A stretch of DNA of 64,000 bases from Acidobacteriota bacterium (lineage in GTDB: Bacteria; Acidobacteriota; Thermoanaerobaculia; Multivoradales; Multivoraceae): NCBI GenBank assembly GCA_028875725.1, contig JAPPCR010000019.1, forward strand, positions 72,483 through 136,482, written 5' to 3'. Position numbers and translations under genes: made by a program. This document shows, piece after piece, positions 17,778-25,115 of the stretch. Under the pieces are notes generated by a model. The model ran no database searches, had not been told where the DNA came from, and worked only from the letters and a program-made list of their open reading frames with translations. How positions within the stretch are numbered: the stretch's first letter is position 1; each line of letters opens with the position of its first letter.

Positions 17778-19288
17778 GCGTGGCCGACCGCAGATCCTCC
17801 CCCTCCCGGAAGGCGGCCACGGACCTTGCCGGCCGCCGCCAGCGGCTGCAGCTCGAGACGCTCTACGACCTGGTCGTGGCGCTCCATTCCCACGAATCCG
17901 AGCAGGGACTGCTGGACGACCTCTTGCAGCGTCTCTGCACCATCGTCGACCCGGCAGCGGCCGCGGCCGTCACCCGCGACCGCTTCGGGGTCGCGCGGTC
18001 GGCGTCCACGGTCGGCTTCGGCAGCGATTCCCCGGCAGCCGAGGGATTGCTTGCCGGACCCTTGTGGGACGATCTCCTGGCCCGGGACGACGTCCTGGCG
18101 CGGAGCGGCGGGTCGCTGGCCGGCCGGGAGTTCCAGTCCCTGCTGGCGGCTCCGCTCAAGTCTCGCGATGCCGTGCTGGGCTTCGTCGCCGTCCTCGACA
18201 AGGAGGTCCGTGGCAAGGGCGAACCGGGTTTCAGCGACGGCGACCGGAGGTTTCTCCGGTCCGTCGCGGCGCTGGCCGGAGTGGCCCTGGACGGCCTGCG
18301 CCAGGTGGAGCGGCTGGTTGTCTCTCGGGAACGACTGGCGGAAGAGAACAAGCTGCTCAAGGAGCGCCTCGACGACCTGGCGGAGGTCGGCGGCAGGCGG
18401 ATCGTGGCCCATGCGCCGGCGATGCGCCGCATCCTGGAGGTGATCGACCGGGTCGCGCCGCGGAGCGTCGGCGTCCTGCTTCGCGGCGAGAGCGGCACGG
18501 GCAAGGAACTCATGGCGGCCCTGCTCCACCAGCGATCCGAGCGGACCGGCCCGCTGGTGGCGGTGAACTGCGCCGCGCTTCCGGAGAGCCTGCTCGAGAG
18601 TGAGCTGTTCGGTATCGAGGGCGGCGTGGCCACCGGCGTTAGGGCGCGCCTCGGTCGCTTCGAACTGGCGGAGGGGGGTACCCTCTTCCTCGACGAGGTG
18701 GCCGACCTCGATGTCGCGCTGCAGGTCAAGCTGCTGCGCGCGCTTCAGGAGCGCGAGATCGTGCGGGTCGGGGGCCAGCGGCCGATAGCGGTCGACGCGC
18801 GGGTCGTTGCCGCTACCCACCAGCCGCTTGAGCGCCTGGTCGAGGAGGGCCGCTTCCGCGAGGATCTGTACTACCGCCTGAAGGGCGTCAGCGTCGAGCT
18901 GCCGCCGCTGCGGGAGCGGCGGCGAGACGTTCCGCACCTGGTCCGCCACTTCGCCGAGAGGTTCTGCGAGCGGGAATCGGTCGAGGTGCCGCAGTTCGAC
19001 CGGACGGCGCTGAACCTCCTGCTGGCGCACGACTATCCCGGCAATGTACGGGAACTGCAGAACATCGTGGAGGGCGCGGTCTCCCTGGCGGACGGCGTCG
19101 TCGACGTGGCCCTGATCCAGTCGCTAATGGGCGGCGCGGTCGGTCCTCAGAGCCCGGAGCCGCTCGACCTCGAGGCGGTCAAGCGCCGTCACGTACGCCG
19201 GGTCATCGGGATGACGGGGGGCAACAAGAGCGCCGCCGCGAGGCTTCTCGGCGTCAACAGGCGCACTCTGACGCGCGGCGGGTACTGA
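17774..19288 (+). CDS. GAF-domain NtrC-family sigma-54 activator with variant GAFTGA loop
   Basis: 504 residues from TTG 17774 (overlapping the uvrA stop as TTGA); GTG 17780 is an alternative. GAF-type sensory domain at about 25-190 followed by a coiled linker (SRERLAEENKLLKERLDDL). AAA+ domain at about 205-430: Walker A GESGTGKE, Walker B GGTLFLDEVADLDV and arginine fingers in REDLYYRLKGVSVELPPLRER. The C-terminal Fis-type helix-turn-helix GGNKSAAARLLGVNRRTL ends abruptly. The loop normally GAFTGA is GVATGV (284-289) and the preceding ELFGHEKG is ELFGIEGG. From memory this GIExGVATGV form recurs in a subfamily, so it may still work. It has no receiver domain. Likely target: the sigma-54 promoter at 19617, next door. 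Confidence 0.85.
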   Translation: MSVADRRSSPSRKAATDLAGRRQRLQLETLYDLVVALHSHESEQGLLDDLLQRLCTIVDPAAAAAVTRDRFGVARSASTVGFGSDSPAAEGLLAGPLWDDLLARDDVLARSGGSLAGREFQSLLAAPLKSRDAVLGFVAVLDKEVRGKGEPGFSDGDRRFLRSVAALAGVALDGLRQVERLVVSRERLAEENKLLKERLDDLAEVGGRRIVAHAPAMRRILEVIDRVAPRSVGVLLRGESGTGKELMAALLHQRSERTGPLVAVNCAALPESLLESELFGIEGGVATGVRARLGRFELAEGGTLFLDEVADLDVALQVKLLRALQEREIVRVGGQRPIAVDARVVAATHQPLERLVEEGRFREDLYYRLKGVSVELPPLRERRRDVPHLVRHFAERFCERESVEVPQFDRTALNLLLAHDYPGNVRELQNIVEGAVSLADGVVDVALIQSLMGGAVGPQSPEPLDLEAVKRRHVRRVIGMTGGNKSAAARLLGVNRRTLTRGGY

Positions 19289-19354
19289 TCGATCCGCTGT
19301 CGGTGGGCCGGCCTGACATCCGACCGCTCGCAGACGAGCGCTCGGACTGTGACG

Positions 19355-19380
19355 CTGGTGGCGCGGGGACGTGCCACCAG
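19355..19380 (+). terminator. Strong hairpin downstream of the smpB-uvrA-regulator operon
   Basis: CTGGTGGC and GCCACCAG form an 8-bp perfect stem around a 10-base loop, 66 bp past the regulator stop codon. A smaller hairpin, CGCTCG-CAGA-CGAGCG, lies at 19325-19340. Neither has a T-tract, so termination would need Rho or the structures may only stabilise the 3' end. Confidence 0.5.
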
Positions 19381-19409
19381 GGTTCTGGCCGGTATCCCGC
19401 GATGGTGAT

Positions 19410-19424
19410 GGGTCATTATGGCCC
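19410..19424. promoter_or_regulatory. Candidate activator-binding dyad 1
   Basis: GGGTCATTATGGCCC has dyad symmetry with one mismatched pair. It shares the pattern nGGnCAnnnTGnCCC with the dyads at 19430 and 19512. It is centred about 227 bp upstream of the predicted sigma-54 transcription start and 20 bp (two helical turns) from dyad 2. Confidence 0.5.
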
Positions 19425-19429
19425 ACCAT

Positions 19430-19444
19430 AGGACATATTGTCCC
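19430..19444. promoter_or_regulatory. Candidate activator-binding dyad 2
   Basis: AGGACATATTGTCCC, with core GGACA-TAT-TGTCC. It matches dyad 3 at 12 of 15 positions and sits 82 bp upstream of it, close to eight helical turns. Its centre is about 207 bp upstream of the predicted start site, typical of enhancer sites used by NtrC-family activators. Confidence 0.6.
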
Positions 19445-19511
19445 TAGTGCATGTGGGGCGGGCGTAACGTCTCACCAGAGCCGCCTCAAGCCCGAGTGAC
19501 GCGACTGGGTC

Positions 19512-19526
19512 GGGACAAATTGCCCC
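19512..19526. promoter_or_regulatory. Candidate activator-binding dyad 3
   Basis: GGGACAAATTGCCCC is symmetric except for one pair. It is centred about 125 bp upstream of the predicted sigma-54 start, within the usual range for an upstream activating sequence. Confidence 0.6.
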
Positions 19527-19616
19527 GAATCGACCATCCGGTCGCGACGGTGCTGCTCGTCGTCAAACCCGCCTGAGAGCTGGATTTGCGGGCGGTTTTC
19601 CCTCGTATCTCCACGG

Positions 19617-19633
19617 CTGGCAGGGGACTTGCT
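19617..19633 (+). promoter_or_regulatory. Sigma-54 (-24/-12) promoter
   Basis: CTGGCAGGGGACTTGCT matches the consensus YTGGCACGNNNNTTGCW at all conserved positions but one (G for C after TGGCA), with GG-N10-GC spacing. The predicted start is near 19644. That leaves a 24-base leader containing GGGGAGG (19652-19658), 9 bases before ATG 19668. A sigma-54 activator gene and three dyads lie immediately upstream, which supports function. Confidence 0.7.
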
Positions 19634-19667
19634 CTCCACAGGGTCACCAACGGGGAGGTCGAACATA

Positions 19668-19853
19668 ATGGTAGGGTCGCCGTTCAGTTTTTTGGACCGT
19701 GGGGGCGTCACCGCGCCGGTTTCGTGGGCGGGGAGTCTCTCCGCCGGTGTGTTCTGGTCGTCCGTGGTGGTCGCCAGCTTTCTTTGGTTTCTGCTGAACG
19801 ACCGGATCCAGCCCGTGGTGATCTACTGTCTCAAGCTCTTTCTTGTCGCCTAG
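19668..19853 (+). CDS. Small membrane protein, 61 residues, first gene after sigma-54 promoter
   Basis: ATG 19668 has a strong ribosome site (GGGGAGG, 9-base spacing). The protein is 61 residues. Residues of about 23-44 (SLSAGVFWSSVVVASFLWFL) form one clear membrane helix and residues 49-61 (QPVVIYCLKLFLVA) a second, shorter hydrophobic stretch. I do not recognise a family. It sits 36 bp before the RsbW-like kinase and directly under the sigma-54 promoter, so it may anchor or sense for the partner-switching set. A longer frame to the left (from 19629) has no ribosome site. Confidence 0.6.
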   Translation: MVGSPFSFLDRGGVTAPVSWAGSLSAGVFWSSVVVASFLWFLLNDRIQPVVIYCLKLFLVA

Positions 19854-19889
19854 GATCCCGGCCGCTGGGACGCCGATCGCCTACACCCG

Positions 19890-20333
19890 ATGTCTGAGCT
19901 CGGAGTTCTTGAAGAAACCCACCTGACCTTCAGGCTCGCGCCCGAAATGGAGCTGGAGGTGCGGGCCTGCGCCTGCGAGATGGCGAAGTCCATCCGGATG
20001 AGCACGGACAAGGTCGAGGAAGTAGGCATGGCGGTCGTCGAGGCGTGCATCAACGCGATCGAACACAGCCGGGCCGCCGACGGCCAGCTTCATCTCGGGC
20101 TCGCGGTACTCGGTTCGGCCGAGGCGGACGAGCCGCAGGTGCTCCGGATCACGATTCAGGATCAGGGAGTCGGCTTCGACTGTTCGAAGCTCGTGCCGCC
20201 CCGGATCGAGGACAACCTGAAGTCGATCCGGAAGCGTGGCTGGGGGTTGAAGATCATTGAAGGACTGATGGACGAGGTGAACGTGCTCTCGGGCGAGGGC
20301 GGCACATCCGTCGTGATGTTGAAGGTACTCTGA
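19890..20333 (+). CDS. RsbW/SpoIIAB-like serine protein kinase (anti-sigma-factor type)
   Basis: 147 residues, a single HATPase_c_2 domain. The N box is EACINAIEHS, the G1 box DQGVGFD and the G2 box RGWGLKIIEGL, with a final beta strand GTSVVMLKVL. In known systems this kinase phosphorylates a STAS-domain antagonist and binds a target, classically a sigma factor. The next gene is a STAS protein and the one after is a PP2C phosphatase, so a complete partner switch is encoded. No sigma factor gene is adjacent, so the output partner is unknown. Two 10-bp direct repeats (ACTCTGACGC) span its stop codon. Confidence 0.9.
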   Translation: MSELGVLEETHLTFRLAPEMELEVRACACEMAKSIRMSTDKVEEVGMAVVEACINAIEHSRAADGQLHLGLAVLGSAEADEPQVLRITIQDQGVGFDCSKLVPPRIEDNLKSIRKRGWGLKIIEGLMDEVNVLSGEGGTSVVMLKVL

Positions 20334-20376
20334 CGCACTCTGACGCTACTTTGAGCGAGGAAGTCTGGTTGGTTCC

Positions 20377-20736
20377 ATGACCGAGGGTCTGAAGTTGAAG
20401 GTGGAGCGCCGCGACGGTCTGGCGGTGATCTACACGGACGGTTACATCAACAATCAGGGCGGCGAGGAGATCGCGGCGGCGGCGTACGGTCTGCTCGACG
20501 AGGGCTTCAGGACGTTGCTGCTGAACCTCGCCGGGACGAAGATCGTCAACTCGATCGGCATCTCCATCCTGATCGAGATCATCGAGAAGATGATCGAAGT
20601 GGAGGGCCGGCTTTCCTTCTGCCATCTCACCCCGACGATCGAGAAGACCTTCCACATCATGGGCCTGGCGCAGTACGCCAGCATCTTTCCCGACGAACAG
20701 GCGGCGGTGACCGAGCTTCAGGCCGGGGCTTCGTGA
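20377..20736 (+). CDS. STAS-domain anti-sigma antagonist (RsbV/SpoIIAA-like)
   Basis: 119 residues, a single STAS domain. The phospho-acceptor region reads KIVNSIGISIL, in which the Ser after Asn aligns with the phosphorylated Ser of SpoIIAA; the usual preceding Asp is Asn and the following Ser is Ile. The fold elements LAVIYTDGYINNQGG and LLLNLAGTKIV are typical. It would be phosphorylated by the upstream RsbW-like kinase and dephosphorylated by the downstream PP2C. Its stop overlaps the phosphatase start (GTGA), indicating coupled synthesis. Confidence 0.9.
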   Translation: MTEGLKLKVERRDGLAVIYTDGYINNQGGEEIAAAAYGLLDEGFRTLLLNLAGTKIVNSIGISILIEIIEKMIEVEGRLSFCHLTPTIEKTFHIMGLAQYASIFPDEQAAVTELQAGAS

Positions 20737-22376
20737 CTTCGCCGGCCGCCGTTGCTGCTCAGGCGTCGGAGTCGACCTCGGCGGCTGGAACGGGTCCCGG
20801 AGCCGAACTCTGGCGGCTTGCGGCGGCCGCGGCGGCTGCGGAGTGGGAGAGCGGCGCGGCGCAGACCCGACTGGTCAGGCACTGGTGCCGGACGCAGGGC
20901 CTGGCCGGTGCCCAGATCTACCGGCGCGACGGCGGTCCGGTGGCGTCGTGGGGCGTGCTCGGCACCCGCGAACGGAGCCTGGAGCACGACCTGATCCTCT
21001 ACTACGCCGTCGGGGACGATGCGGCTCGCGATGACGGCGCCGGCGGCGGACAGGAAAGCAAGCCGGAGGAGCACGACCTCGCCGGAGTGCTGGCCATCGG
21101 CCTCCGGCTGCGGGAACTGGCCGACGAACTGAAGGACCGGAAGTTCCAGGACAACTACAACGTCGTCACGCTGCAGGCGGTCTACGACGTGGGGCTGGCG
21201 ATCGCTTCGACGCTGAACCTGGACGAACTGACCGAGGAGATCCTGCTGCGCGCGGTTTCGCTCCTGGACGCCCGGCGCGGCGCCTTCTACCTGCTGGACG
21301 ACGAAGGCCGCCTCGCGCTCGCCGGCACGATCGGCGGCGGCGCCCGCGAGGCGATCGAAGCGCCGCGGGCCGGTTTCGACGAGGCGGGCATCGAAGCGCT
21401 GGCGGCTGGCGTGATGCCGGACGCCGAACATTCGCTTGCGGTCCCCATCGAAGGCGACGGGGGCAGCGGCAGCGTCGGCCTGCTGGTGGTCGCGGACAAG
21501 GAGAGCCGGACCGGGGTCGGCCCGTTCGCCGCGGCCGATCATCGGGCGCTTTCGCTGTTCGCCAATCAGGCCGCGATCGCGTTGACCAACGCGAAGCTCC
21601 ATCGGCAGGCGCTCGAGAAGGAGCGCCTGGAGCGGGAAGTGGAGCTCGCCGCGGAGATCCAGCGCAACATCCTGCCCGCCGAGATGCCGAGCGCGGGCTG
21701 TTTCGAGACGGTTGGCTGGAGCCGTCCCTCGCGCCAGGTCGGCGGCGACTACTACGGCTCGCTCCGGTTTGCCGGGTCGCGCCGTGGTCTGGTGGTCGCA
21801 GACGTTACGGGCAAGGGCATGCCGGCCGCGCTCCTGGTCTCTACCCTGGACTCGGCGTTGCGGTTGCTCGTCGACGACTGCCGGCTGGGCGGAGAAGGCG
21901 TGGGGGCGGAACTCTCGCCGGAACTCTTCGACCGTCTGAACAAGCACATCGTCGAGAGCAGCGCCAGCAACTGCTTCATCACCCTGATCCTCGCCGAGAT
22001 CGACCCGCGAAACCGCGCCGTCCGCTTCCTCAATGCGGGGCACAACCCCGGGCTCCTGGTACGCGGGAACGGCGAAGTGACGCCGCTTCCGGCCAGCGGA
22101 CTGCCGCTGGGCCTGCTTCCCAGCGCGAGCTACCAGGTCGAGCCTCTCGAGATGGGTCCGGGCGACCTTCTCTGCCTGTACAGTGACGGGATCACGGAGT
22201 GCGAGTCTCCGGACGGCGAAGAGTACGGCCAGGAGCGGCTCGAGGACTTCCTTCGCTCCCGCCGCGAGCGGCCGCTGTCCGAGATCGTGGACGCCATCGA
22301 TGCCGACGTGAGGCGCTTCGGGGCCGGCCTGCCGCAGGGCGACGATCAGACGGTCGTGCTGATTCGTAGGGGTTAG
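20733..22376 (+). CDS. GAF-domain SpoIIE/PP2C-type serine phosphatase
   Basis: 547 residues from GTG 20733. Residues 30-130 resemble a degenerate sensory domain. A GAF domain follows at about 155-300 (TLNLDELTEEILLRAVSLL, LFANQAAIALTNAKL), then a helical linker (LEREVELAAEIQRNILP) and the SpoIIE-type PP2C domain at about 335-547. Metal-binding acidic residues are in GGDYYG, VADVTGKG, YSDGITE and GDDQT. It would remove phosphate from the STAS protein in response to a GAF ligand. No membrane segment is present. Its 3' end overlaps the convergent TldE-like gene by 4 bp. Confidence 0.93.
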   Translation: MTSPAAVAAQASESTSAAGTGPGAELWRLAAAAAAAEWESGAAQTRLVRHWCRTQGLAGAQIYRRDGGPVASWGVLGTRERSLEHDLILYYAVGDDAARDDGAGGGQESKPEEHDLAGVLAIGLRLRELADELKDRKFQDNYNVVTLQAVYDVGLAIASTLNLDELTEEILLRAVSLLDARRGAFYLLDDEGRLALAGTIGGGAREAIEAPRAGFDEAGIEALAAGVMPDAEHSLAVPIEGDGGSGSVGLLVVADKESRTGVGPFAAADHRALSLFANQAAIALTNAKLHRQALEKERLEREVELAAEIQRNILPAEMPSAGCFETVGWSRPSRQVGGDYYGSLRFAGSRRGLVVADVTGKGMPAALLVSTLDSALRLLVDDCRLGGEGVGAELSPELFDRLNKHIVESSASNCFITLILAEIDPRNRAVRFLNAGHNPGLLVRGNGEVTPLPASGLPLGLLPSASYQVEPLEMGPGDLLCLYSDGITECESPDGEEYGQERLEDFLRSRRERPLSEIVDAIDADVRRFGAGLPQGDDQTVVLIRRG

Positions 22377-23770
22377 CCCGCCGCGGTCAGACCGTCCACG
22401 TCGGCCACCGCCAGAGCTGGCGCGGACGTGCCGCCGAGGAAACCGTCGCGCGAAGGGCGGCAGAACAGAGTGTCGCCGGTGGCGAGCAGATTGGAGAACA
22501 CACGGAGCAGGCTGTCCTCCCAGACGAGATCGATCACCGGCTCCGCGAGCCGACCTGCTCGCAGGCGACGCGCCCCGCGGGCCCGTGCCCGCACCCGCAT
22601 GCGAGCGGGGTCGAAGCACTCGACCTCGTCCAGCCTGCTGACCCAGACGCCGCCGTCCGCGATGCGGAACAGTTCCCTGTCGCTGTGCTCGCCGGGTTGG
22701 AGGAACGTGTTGAGGGGATAGGCCTCCTCGCCGCCCGTGCAGTGGCAGGTGGGAGAAAGTCCCACGCGGGCAGCGGTGGCGGTGTCCAGTGCCGGTGTTC
22801 GTGGCACGCCCGCGGACACCAGCTCGACCGGAATCTTCGAGACGCCTTCCAGGTCGAAGGGAAAGGGGAGCCCGCTCTCGCGGCAGGCGTCGTCCGCCAG
22901 GTCGAGGCGGCGGTCGAAGACCTGCACCCCCGTGTGCTGAAGCAGAAAGGACTCCTGCTCGAGGATGGCCCGTGACGAGAACGCGTGGAGGTTCAGCAGT
23001 TCGACGAACTCGATCGTCGCCTCGGGAGCCAGGAGGACGGGCGCGCCGCTGGGCGGCGTCGCGGCCGTGCCTTCAGGCGCTCTCCGCTCACGCGCCGTCT
23101 CGACCAGTCGCGCAAGCTGGAGGCCGTCGAGCGAGCGGGCGGCGTGGCGGGCGAAGCCGGCGCCCGGAGCGGCGCCGCTTCGCACTTCGACCATGACGGA
23201 ACTGGCGCGTACGCCTCGCGCGAGTTCCCGGTTGTTGGCAATGGCGGCCTGTCCGATAGTCCATTCGATGATCGCCGCTTCGTCGTCCCTGAGCGCTTCT
23301 CGCAGCAGCCGCCGGGCCGCCTTGGCGTGCAGGCGTTCGAGGGCCGGGTCGGAGACGGCGGCCGAGGGGGCTTCCGGTTGGTTGCCCTCGGGCAACAGGG
23401 GCAGCGACTCGGCGGGCGCCGCCCGGGCCGCCGCGAGAGCGAAGCGCACCGCACCGTCGAGCTCGCCGCTGCGTGCGCCTCCCGTGCGGTGGATTCCCGA
23501 GCGTCGCCCCTCCCGCACCCTCAACGTGACCTGACGGGAGCGCCGCCGGTAGCTGTCGAGGTCGGGAACACGGTAGCCGGTGCGGCCGCGCCTGCTTTCC
23601 AGCCAGAGGATTTCCGTTTCGTCCGCCGGCGAGCGGTCCACCGCGGCGCCGAGTTCCTCCCGGACCCGGCCCAGGGAGCGCAGGCGGGGCTCGGCCTCGG
23701 CACGTCCCGATCGTCTCCTTCCTGATGGGCCGTTCGGCGCGGCCGGTCTCGAGGGGCGACGATCCGGCAC
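22373..23770 (-). CDS. TldE/PmbA-like protein
   Basis: 465 residues from GTG 23770, about the usual length. The C-terminal half shows the PmbA/TldE pattern: VLLAPEATIEFVELLNLHAFS, then SFLLQHTGVQVFDRRLDLADD, PVELVSAGVPRTPALDTATAA and the final SNLLATGDTLF. There is no HExxxH zinc motif, which is expected because only TldD carries it. TldD/TldE act together in proteolytic maturation of peptides such as modified microcins and in CcdA turnover. No tldD is adjacent, so the partner lies elsewhere or is missing. It is divergent from pcm with a 24-bp gap. Confidence 0.75.
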   Translation of the reverse strand: MPDRRPSRPAAPNGPSGRRRSGRAEAEPRLRSLGRVREELGAAVDRSPADETEILWLESRRGRTGYRVPDLDSYRRRSRQVTLRVREGRRSGIHRTGGARSGELDGAVRFALAAARAAPAESLPLLPEGNQPEAPSAAVSDPALERLHAKAARRLLREALRDDEAAIIEWTIGQAAIANNRELARGVRASSVMVEVRSGAAPGAGFARHAARSLDGLQLARLVETARERRAPEGTAATPPSGAPVLLAPEATIEFVELLNLHAFSSRAILEQESFLLQHTGVQVFDRRLDLADDACRESGLPFPFDLEGVSKIPVELVSAGVPRTPALDTATAARVGLSPTCHCTGGEEAYPLNTFLQPGEHSDRELFRIADGGVWVSRLDEVECFDPARMRVRARARGARRLRAGRLAEPVIDLVWEDSLLRVFSNLLATGDTLFCRPSRDGFLGGTSAPALAVADVDGLTAAG

Positions 23771-23778
23771 GGTGTTTG

Positions 23779-23789
23779 CCTATCATAGG
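23779..23789. promoter_or_regulatory. Palindrome in divergent gap
   Basis: CCTAT-C-ATAGG is a perfect short dyad occupying the middle of the 24-bp gap between the tldE-like gene start (23770) and the pcm start (23795). It may be an operator, and it is AT-rich relative to the surroundings as expected for a promoter -10. It is too short to be sure. Confidence 0.3.
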
Positions 23790-23794
23790 GAATC

Positions 23795-24565
23795 GTGCAG
23801 GAACTCCGGCAGTCGAGGTCCGGGTCGCCGCGGTCCGTCGCGCTTGCCGGCGTCGTGTGCGCGTTTGCGGCGGTCGGCGTCGCGGGGCAGCCGTCTGGCC
23901 AGAACGACCCGTTCGCCGCCCAGCGCACGGCCATGGTGGAGGAACAGATCAGGGGCCGGGGGATCGAAGAACCGAAGCTGCTGAACGCCCTCAGAACGGT
24001 GCCCCGGCACGAATTCGTACCGGACTCCCTGCGTGACGACGCCTACGGCGACGAGGCCGTCCAGATCGGCTCGGGTCAGACCGTCTCCCAGCCCTACCTG
24101 GTCGCCTTGATGGCGGACCTTCTCGAGCTCGACGGCGACGAGAAGCTGCTCGAGATCGGTACCGGCTCCGGGTACACGACGGCGGTGCTGGCGCGTCTCG
24201 CTCGCCGCGTCTACTCGATCGAGATCATCGACGATCTGGCGGAGAGGGCGGAGGGGGTTCTGGACGAGCTGGGCTACGGCAACATCGAGGTCCGCGTAGG
24301 TGACGGCTACCGCGGGTGGCCGGAAGAAGCGCCCTTCGACGGCATCCTGGTCTCCGCGGCGCCTGAGGAGGTGCCGCCGCCGCTGATCGAACAGCTCAAG
24401 GTGAACGGCATCCTGGTTGCCCCGGTCGGTGGACCGCTGCAGGATCTCGTGGTCATCCGAAAGACCCCGGACGGACTCGAACGCCGCCAGGTCGACGTCG
24501 TCCGGTTCGTGCCCATGGTGGGGCGCGCGCAGGAGGACCCGGAAGGGGAGAACCCGAACTTCTAG
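23795..24565 (+). CDS. pcm: Protein-L-isoaspartate O-methyltransferase with signal peptide
   Basis: 256 residues from GTG 23795. PCMT repairs isoaspartyl residues by SAM-dependent methylation. Family motifs: MVEEQIRGRGI, VPRHEFVPDS, GSGQTVSQPYLVALM, the SAM site LLEIGTGSGYTTAVLA, and the C-terminal GILVAPVGG. The N-terminus adds about 40 residues with a hydrophobic segment (SVALAGVVCAFAAVGVAG) resembling a Sec signal, so the enzyme is probably exported, unlike classical cytosolic PCMT. It lies between the tldE-like gene (divergent) and a tRNA-Ala on the opposite strand. Confidence 0.93.
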   Translation: MQELRQSRSGSPRSVALAGVVCAFAAVGVAGQPSGQNDPFAAQRTAMVEEQIRGRGIEEPKLLNALRTVPRHEFVPDSLRDDAYGDEAVQIGSGQTVSQPYLVALMADLLELDGDEKLLEIGTGSGYTTAVLARLARRVYSIEIIDDLAERAEGVLDELGYGNIEVRVGDGYRGWPEEAPFDGILVSAAPEEVPPPLIEQLKVNGILVAPVGGPLQDLVVIRKTPDGLERRQVDVVRFVPMVGRAQEDPEGENPNF

Positions 24566-24582
24566 GCCCGAACTTCCAGAAG

Positions 24583-24658
24583 TGGTGGAGCAGAAGGGAC
24601 TTGAACCCTCGACCCCCACGTTGCGAACGTGGTGCTCTCCCAGCTGAGCTACTGCCCC
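24583..24658 (-). tRNA. tRNA-Ala (CGC)
   Basis: 76 nt on the minus strand with 3' CCA encoded. The acceptor stem GGGGCAG pairs with CTGCTCC (one G-U), the D arm is GCTC/GAGC, the anticodon stem-loop is CCACG-TTCGCAA-CGTGG with anticodon CGC, and the T loop is TTCAAGT. It reads GCG alanine codons. Confidence 0.96.
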
Positions 24659-24725
24659 ACGAGAGTTCTCCCGTACCTCGGGGGCCACGGATTGTAGCAG
24701 CGCCGGACACGTATATGATCGGGCC

Positions 24726-25115
24726 ATGAGCAACGCCAAGAAGAAAGAAGGCGGCGAGGACGGCGGCAACGTCACGTCGATGGATCTGGCCCGGGAGGCG
24801 GTCGCTGAAGGGGTGGAGAAGGCCCGCTCGGCTGTCGGTCACGGCGTCGACGCGGCGCGCGAGCGGATGCGGGACTCCCCGCTGTCGGAACGGGTCAAGA
24901 AGGCCTCGGCCCGGGCTGGCGAAGCGGCCAAGGGAGGCTACGGCGCCGCCAGGGAGAAGCTCGGTCACGGCTACGAACGGGCGCGCAAGGACCTGGATCA
25001 ACTGGTTGGCGACGTGAACGTGTACGTCCGTGACAATCCCGGTCGGGCAGTGCTGATCGCGGCCGCCGCGGGCTTCGTCCTGGGATTCCTGCTGCGTCGT
25101 GACCGCCGATCCTGA
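24726..25115 (+). CDS. DUF883 (ElaB/YqjD-like) membrane-anchored protein
   Basis: 129 residues. An Ala/Lys/Arg-rich amphipathic helical region (about 20-95) is followed by VRDNPGRAVLIAAAAGFVLGFLLRR, the C-terminal tail anchor typical of ElaB/YqjD proteins, which in E. coli bind ribosomes in stationary phase and localise them to the membrane. That function is known for relatives and is inferred here. The 3' end overlaps the next small gene by 17 bp. Confidence 0.75.
   Translation: MSNAKKKEGGEDGGNVTSMDLAREAVAEGVEKARSAVGHGVDAARERMRDSPLSERVKKASARAGEAAKGGYGAAREKLGHGYERARKDLDQLVGDVNVYVRDNPGRAVLIAAAAGFVLGFLLRRDRRS

Noticed and set aside
20327..20346. Two 10-bp direct repeats ACTCTGACGC at the end of the RsbW-like gene
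   Set aside because: Probably simple slippage around the stop codon; no regulatory logic could be supported.
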